From NCBI GenBank assembly GCA_017654735.1, contig JADPYG010000090.1, positions 496,001 through 560,000 of the forward strand: 64,000 nt of DNA. Reading direction: 5' to 3'. Below the pieces are notes generated by a model that had not been told where the DNA came from, ran no database searches, and worked only from the letters and a program-made list of their open reading frames with translations. Both the position numbers and the translations under genes were made by a program. This document shows, in pieces, positions 60,404 through 64,000 of this stretch. Each line of letters starts with the position of its first letter. Position 1 is the stretch's first letter. The DNA is from Vishniacozyma victoriae (taxonomy: Eukaryota; Basidiomycota; Tremellomycetes; Tremellales; Bulleribasidiaceae).

Positions 60404-62113
60404 ATGACTGAATTAGTAGAACTATTCCAATTCCTAGACTCGCCAAATCCAGCAGCGAGGCAAATCGCCCTTACGAACTTACTGGGCCATACCGCCAAGA
60501 ATGACCCGGAACGACATATGTTCATCCCTTCCGTCACGGGTGGAATAGGTGGAGGTGGATTACTACCTCAAAAACGAAATGCTGCTTCAGAGGATGACGA
60601 GCGCAAGATCAAAGCTTTGAGGGATCTCTGTGGATTATGTCGTGATCAACCTGTATGTCTCTCTGGCGAATGAGGATGTGCCGCTGATGATCAGGTGATT
60701 GCTCATGATGCTATTTCGGCGCTTATCAATTTATCGGATACGATAGCAGCTGCTAAGTACCTTGTCGAGCAGGACTTTTTGGTCTGGTTGATATCTTACA
60801 CTGCCGTGTGTCATCCATTGCACACGAGATCTCGACTGATCTTTAGAACACGACATCACCCCTATCATCCCTCACCGCCATGCTTCTTTCAAACCTGACA
60901 TCCCACCCCAACTTGGTCGCCCACATCGCATCCCTCAAAATCCCCGTCATTCCTCTACCCCTCTCGAAGACCTACCCACCATACTTTCTCCCCGCCTCAT
61001 TATCAGCTACATCTACCATCCACCCAGATTTCAGAGACCCCACAATTGGTTCTGCCAATAAAGAAGCCGGCCAAGAAGAGGAGAGGGAGGTAGAGGGCTT
61101 GAGGGCGTTGGTACAAGCATTCGAAGATGGTGCTAGCGATGGTGTCAAGGATTCAAAGGGAAAGAGAAAGGGAGAATGTCATTTCCTCGCTTCTGTATTT
61201 GCTAATATCTCAATGGTATGCTCAAACTTTCTGCTCATAGGAGAACTAGCTGATCAGTAGGCTCCTGCATTGAGGTCATTACTACTAGCACCGCGCCCTC
61301 CTTTCCCACAACCTTCCTCGACAGAAGCTTCGACAGATGATGAGCCGCTACTCTCGAAGATTGTGGTGTACACCGAACATCCCGATACGATAAGAAGAGG
61401 AGGTGCTTTGGGATGTATCAAGAATTGCGCCATGGACAGGGGAAGTATGCCTTGGCTTCTTGCCAGCGAGAGTAAGTCAACTCTGTGCACTGCACACATG
61501 ACCACATGTGCTGGGCTGACTATTCAGATGACAGGGTCAAACTTCCATCTGACCCAACACGGACAGTAAAAGGAGTCGACGTTCTGCCATTCGTAATGAG
61601 CCCACTGATGGGTCCAGAGGAGTACGACATGGACGTAAGTACTACATCATTGGTCATGTCAAGTTCTGACGGGCAGGAAATGGACAAATTACCAGCAACT
61701 CTCCAATTCCTAGGCACTGAAAAAAAGAGGGAACAGGACACAGTGTTGAGGATGATGTGTGTAGAAATCCTCCTACTTCTATCTACAAGTAAGTCGGAGC
61801 TTATATCCCGAGGGTAAGAGCTAACAAGCCAGCATATACAGGTCGACAGAGTATGAGAGACAGAGGAACATATTACGTCGTAAGAGAAGCTCACAAGGTC
61901 GAGTCAGATCAACAGGTATGTCCACTACTTCATGAAGGAGGATCGGCTGACGGATAGATCAAAGAAGCGATTGAACGACTGGTATCTCTCATCGAGGGTG
62001 AGGAGAGTCAGGAAACTAGCGAGCAACATATCCAGGAATTGCTCAAGGCTGAGAAGGCTGAAAAGGCTGAGCAGGCCGAAGCGAATGACGAGACGGATGT
62101 TGTCGAAGTATAG
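60404..62113 (+). CDS. HGH1: Hgh1/FAM203-type eEF2 folding co-chaperone
   Basis: Hgh1 is a HEAT-repeat co-chaperone that, with TRiC and Hsp90 partners, helps fold eEF2. It starts MTELVELFQFLDSPNPAARQ IALTNLLGH and continues with alpha-helical repeats: IKALRDLCGLCRDQPVIAHD AISALINLS, LTAMLLSNLTSHPNL, ECHFLASVFANISM, KIVVYTEHPDTIRRGGALGC IKNC, VDVLPFVMSPLMGPEEYDMD, EILLLLST and VLRMMCVE, plus GRQSMRDRGTYYVVREAHK. The GPEEYDMDEMDKLP block is typical of the family. A Glu/Lys-rich repeat near the end (AEKAEKAEQAE) is C-terminal low complexity. About nine exons. Head-to-head with RAE1 over 153 bases. Confidence 0.93.
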
Positions 62114-62266
62114 GTGGATCATATCTCCTATTACTCATCTTTAGATGCATGCAGCATATTGAAGGCCACATTCAAACATGAGATTCTTCGCATCTTAATG
62201 AGACATTTGACTACTACAACGACACGAACCAAGAAATGTATATCAAGACAACAACCTAGACCTAGT

Positions 62267-64000
62267 TCACTCTCTCTCACCAGATGCTCCCGCACCTCCA
62301 CTAGTATCCTGAACAGCCCCGCCCTCGATGGCCAATTTCCAGAAAGCACCTTCCCTCTCTAAGAGAGTAGAAGGTTCACCCATCTCAATGATTTTACCCT
62401 GATCCATCACTATGATGAGATCGTAATCGATAATAGTCGCGATCCTATGTGCGATAGTCAAGACGGTCGCATCATTGAAATATGTACGGATTGTATGCTG
62501 AATATCGGCATCTGTCTGCGCGTCCACGGACGAGGTCGCTTCTGTTCTTATCAGCTACATTCCTCATTGGAAGAGAGGAAGCAGGTTGGACACGCACCAT
62601 CGAGGGCAAGAATGTGACGTTGACGAAGCAATGCTCGTGCTAGAGCTAGGAGTTGTCTTTGACCACGAGAGAAGACTCCTCCGTCACCCGACATCAGCTC
62701 GTCCAGCTTGCCAGCCAGCGTTTCGACGTGCGCTTTCAACTGTTTGGTCAACTTCGACCGTTTCACTCGCATAACGACGTACATGACTCTTTTCTAGCGC
62801 ATCCCAGACTTCTTCATCGGAATGTAATCCTTCTGGATCCAGGTTCTCTCGAAGGGACAGCTCCAGTAGTAGGGGATCTAACCGATCAGCGATGTGCTCA
62901 AGACGAATGCAACCTGGACATACCTTGAGGCACGATGCTCATTGCACCTCTATAATCCCTCAACTGTAAATCCCGGATATCAATCCCATCTACTGTAATC
63001 TCTCCCCCATCATCCTCAAACTCAATCAACCTCCAAAGAACTCCCAATAACGTACTCTTTCCCGAACCACTTCTACCGCAAATTCCAACCCGTCTACCTG
63101 GTTTCACCACGAAACTGATCTTTTGGATGGCAGGCGGTAAATGAGGTTTATACTTTGCCGAGACCTTGTTGAATCGGATCGCACCGTGTTGTAGCCATTG
63201 ATCGTCCCTTGAAGGCCTCTTTTCTTCGCATGGGAGGTCCACGTATTCCTTGATTCGCTCGACTGAGGTGATACACATCTCGACATCTGATTGTCAGCCC
63301 TTGCGTGGATTGAGGTGAGGCGACTCACTTGTCCACTCGACGATGAAGTGCAAGAGATCCATAGTCATCTGAGCCGCCATTGACATTGCCACTGCCAAGA
63401 TACCGATACTGACGGTATTTCGATTAATAACAGCAATGAGGACCAGTAAGATATTAATCATGGATGCTACATCTCAGCTTTCAGTCACACAAGGACGCCA
63501 GGCCGACTCACCGCAAATATTGAGCGCCAGTTCAAGCCATTTCTGAACGACCATCAACAACCAGGCAGGGAATTGAGAAGCGGTAGCCCTCTGAGTCATC
63601 ATAGCCAAACAAGTCTCTTCTGCACCCATGGCTCGAATCGTTCGTAGACCGTCCGCATCGATGGTCTCGGAGAAGAGCGTGTAGATCGGCGACTTGGAAG
63701 TCAAGTCAAGTCGACGTAATTCCCGACCGGCCCTGACGTAGAATCGTTGAAGGCACCCCATGAACAGGGCGGTGACTCCCACTACTGCCGCCATGTATGG
63801 TCCAGCAATGATGATCAATACCACACTTCCGATGATCTTGGTACCGATGAACATGGCATTGACCGCGTGATTCGGTAAAGTCATGTCGATCATATTCAGA
63901 TCCGAATTGAATCGATTAATCATCTGCCCGACTGGTCTCGAATCGAAGAAATCTAGTGAAACACTGCAATCAGCATCGACTTGACGGGAGTACTTACCCA
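62267..64000 (-). CDS. ABC transporter, ABCC/MRP type, C-terminal part (5' end off window)
   Basis: The visible half comprises the end of the second membrane domain and the second nucleotide-binding domain. Near the edge: RFNSDLNMIDMTLPNHAVNA MF then transmembrane helices with DADGLRTIRAMGAEETC, the ABCC-type coupling region. NBD2: SVERIKEYVDLP, IRFNKVSAKYKPHLPPAIQK ISF, Walker A GRSGSGKST, GGEITVDGIDIRDLQLRDYR, Q-loop SIVPQ, signature FSRGQRQLLALARALLR, Walker B with the catalytic Glu in ILALDEAT (a splice junction falls between Asp and Glu), D-loop SSVDAQTD and H-loop TIAHRI. The N-terminus and NBD1 are outside the window. The family handles organic anions, drugs or glutathione conjugates; substrate unknown. 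It ends GGAGASGERE. Confidence 0.93.

Overview
The window is nuclear DNA from a basidiomycete yeast, most likely order Tremellales (Cryptococcus/Kwoniella-like). The evidence is dense, intron-rich genes on both strands with short gaps, introns of about 40-60 bases with a CTGAC/CTAAT-type branch point close to the 3' AG, and basidiomycete-type proteins such as an EGCrP2/Sgl1-type GH5 glycosidase. I rebuilt the genes by hand from splice signals. For ten genes whose exon lengths I added up, the total was a multiple of three and the frame stayed open. I see no transposon, rRNA, CRISPR array, virus-like sequence or toxin gene.

Left part (1-20 kb): a serine-rich protein running off the left edge; exosome subunit RRP45; a CSC1/TMEM63 stress-gated channel; a sugar porter with two possible C-termini; splicing factor SPF30; eIF4E; a RING protein with a split zinc site; GARP subunit VPS51; ribosome-biogenesis helicase DBP6; and a tandem pair of small zinc-finger paralogues.

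Middle (20-38 kb): an intron-containing tRNA-Glu(UUC) just upstream of RIO2; a small unrecognised protein; a tandem pair of arrestin-like proteins with a C-terminal cysteine-rich domain; COPII coat SEC24; Rab-GAP GYP7; a lactose-permease-like MFS transporter; and a single-pass membrane protein with an internal duplicated motif.

Right part (38-64 kb): decapping activator PAT1; a GH5 glycosidase; ARG8, a class I glutamine amidotransferase and an amidase side by side; the NEDD8 E1 subunit UBA3; an EVE-domain protein; a six-helix membrane protein; a secreted/single-pass glycoprotein candidate; an NDUFAF6-type complex I assembly factor; an orphan; RAE1; HGH1; and the C-terminal half of an ABCC transporter cut by the right edge.

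Most genes are housekeeping (RNA processing, translation, trafficking). There is no obvious functional cluster. The accessory-looking parts are the two tandem duplications (18.5-20.2 kb and 23.9-27.7 kb), the alternative tail of the first sugar porter, and the orphan genes. No strong new system is evident; the arrestin plus cysteine-domain pair is the best candidate for something undescribed.
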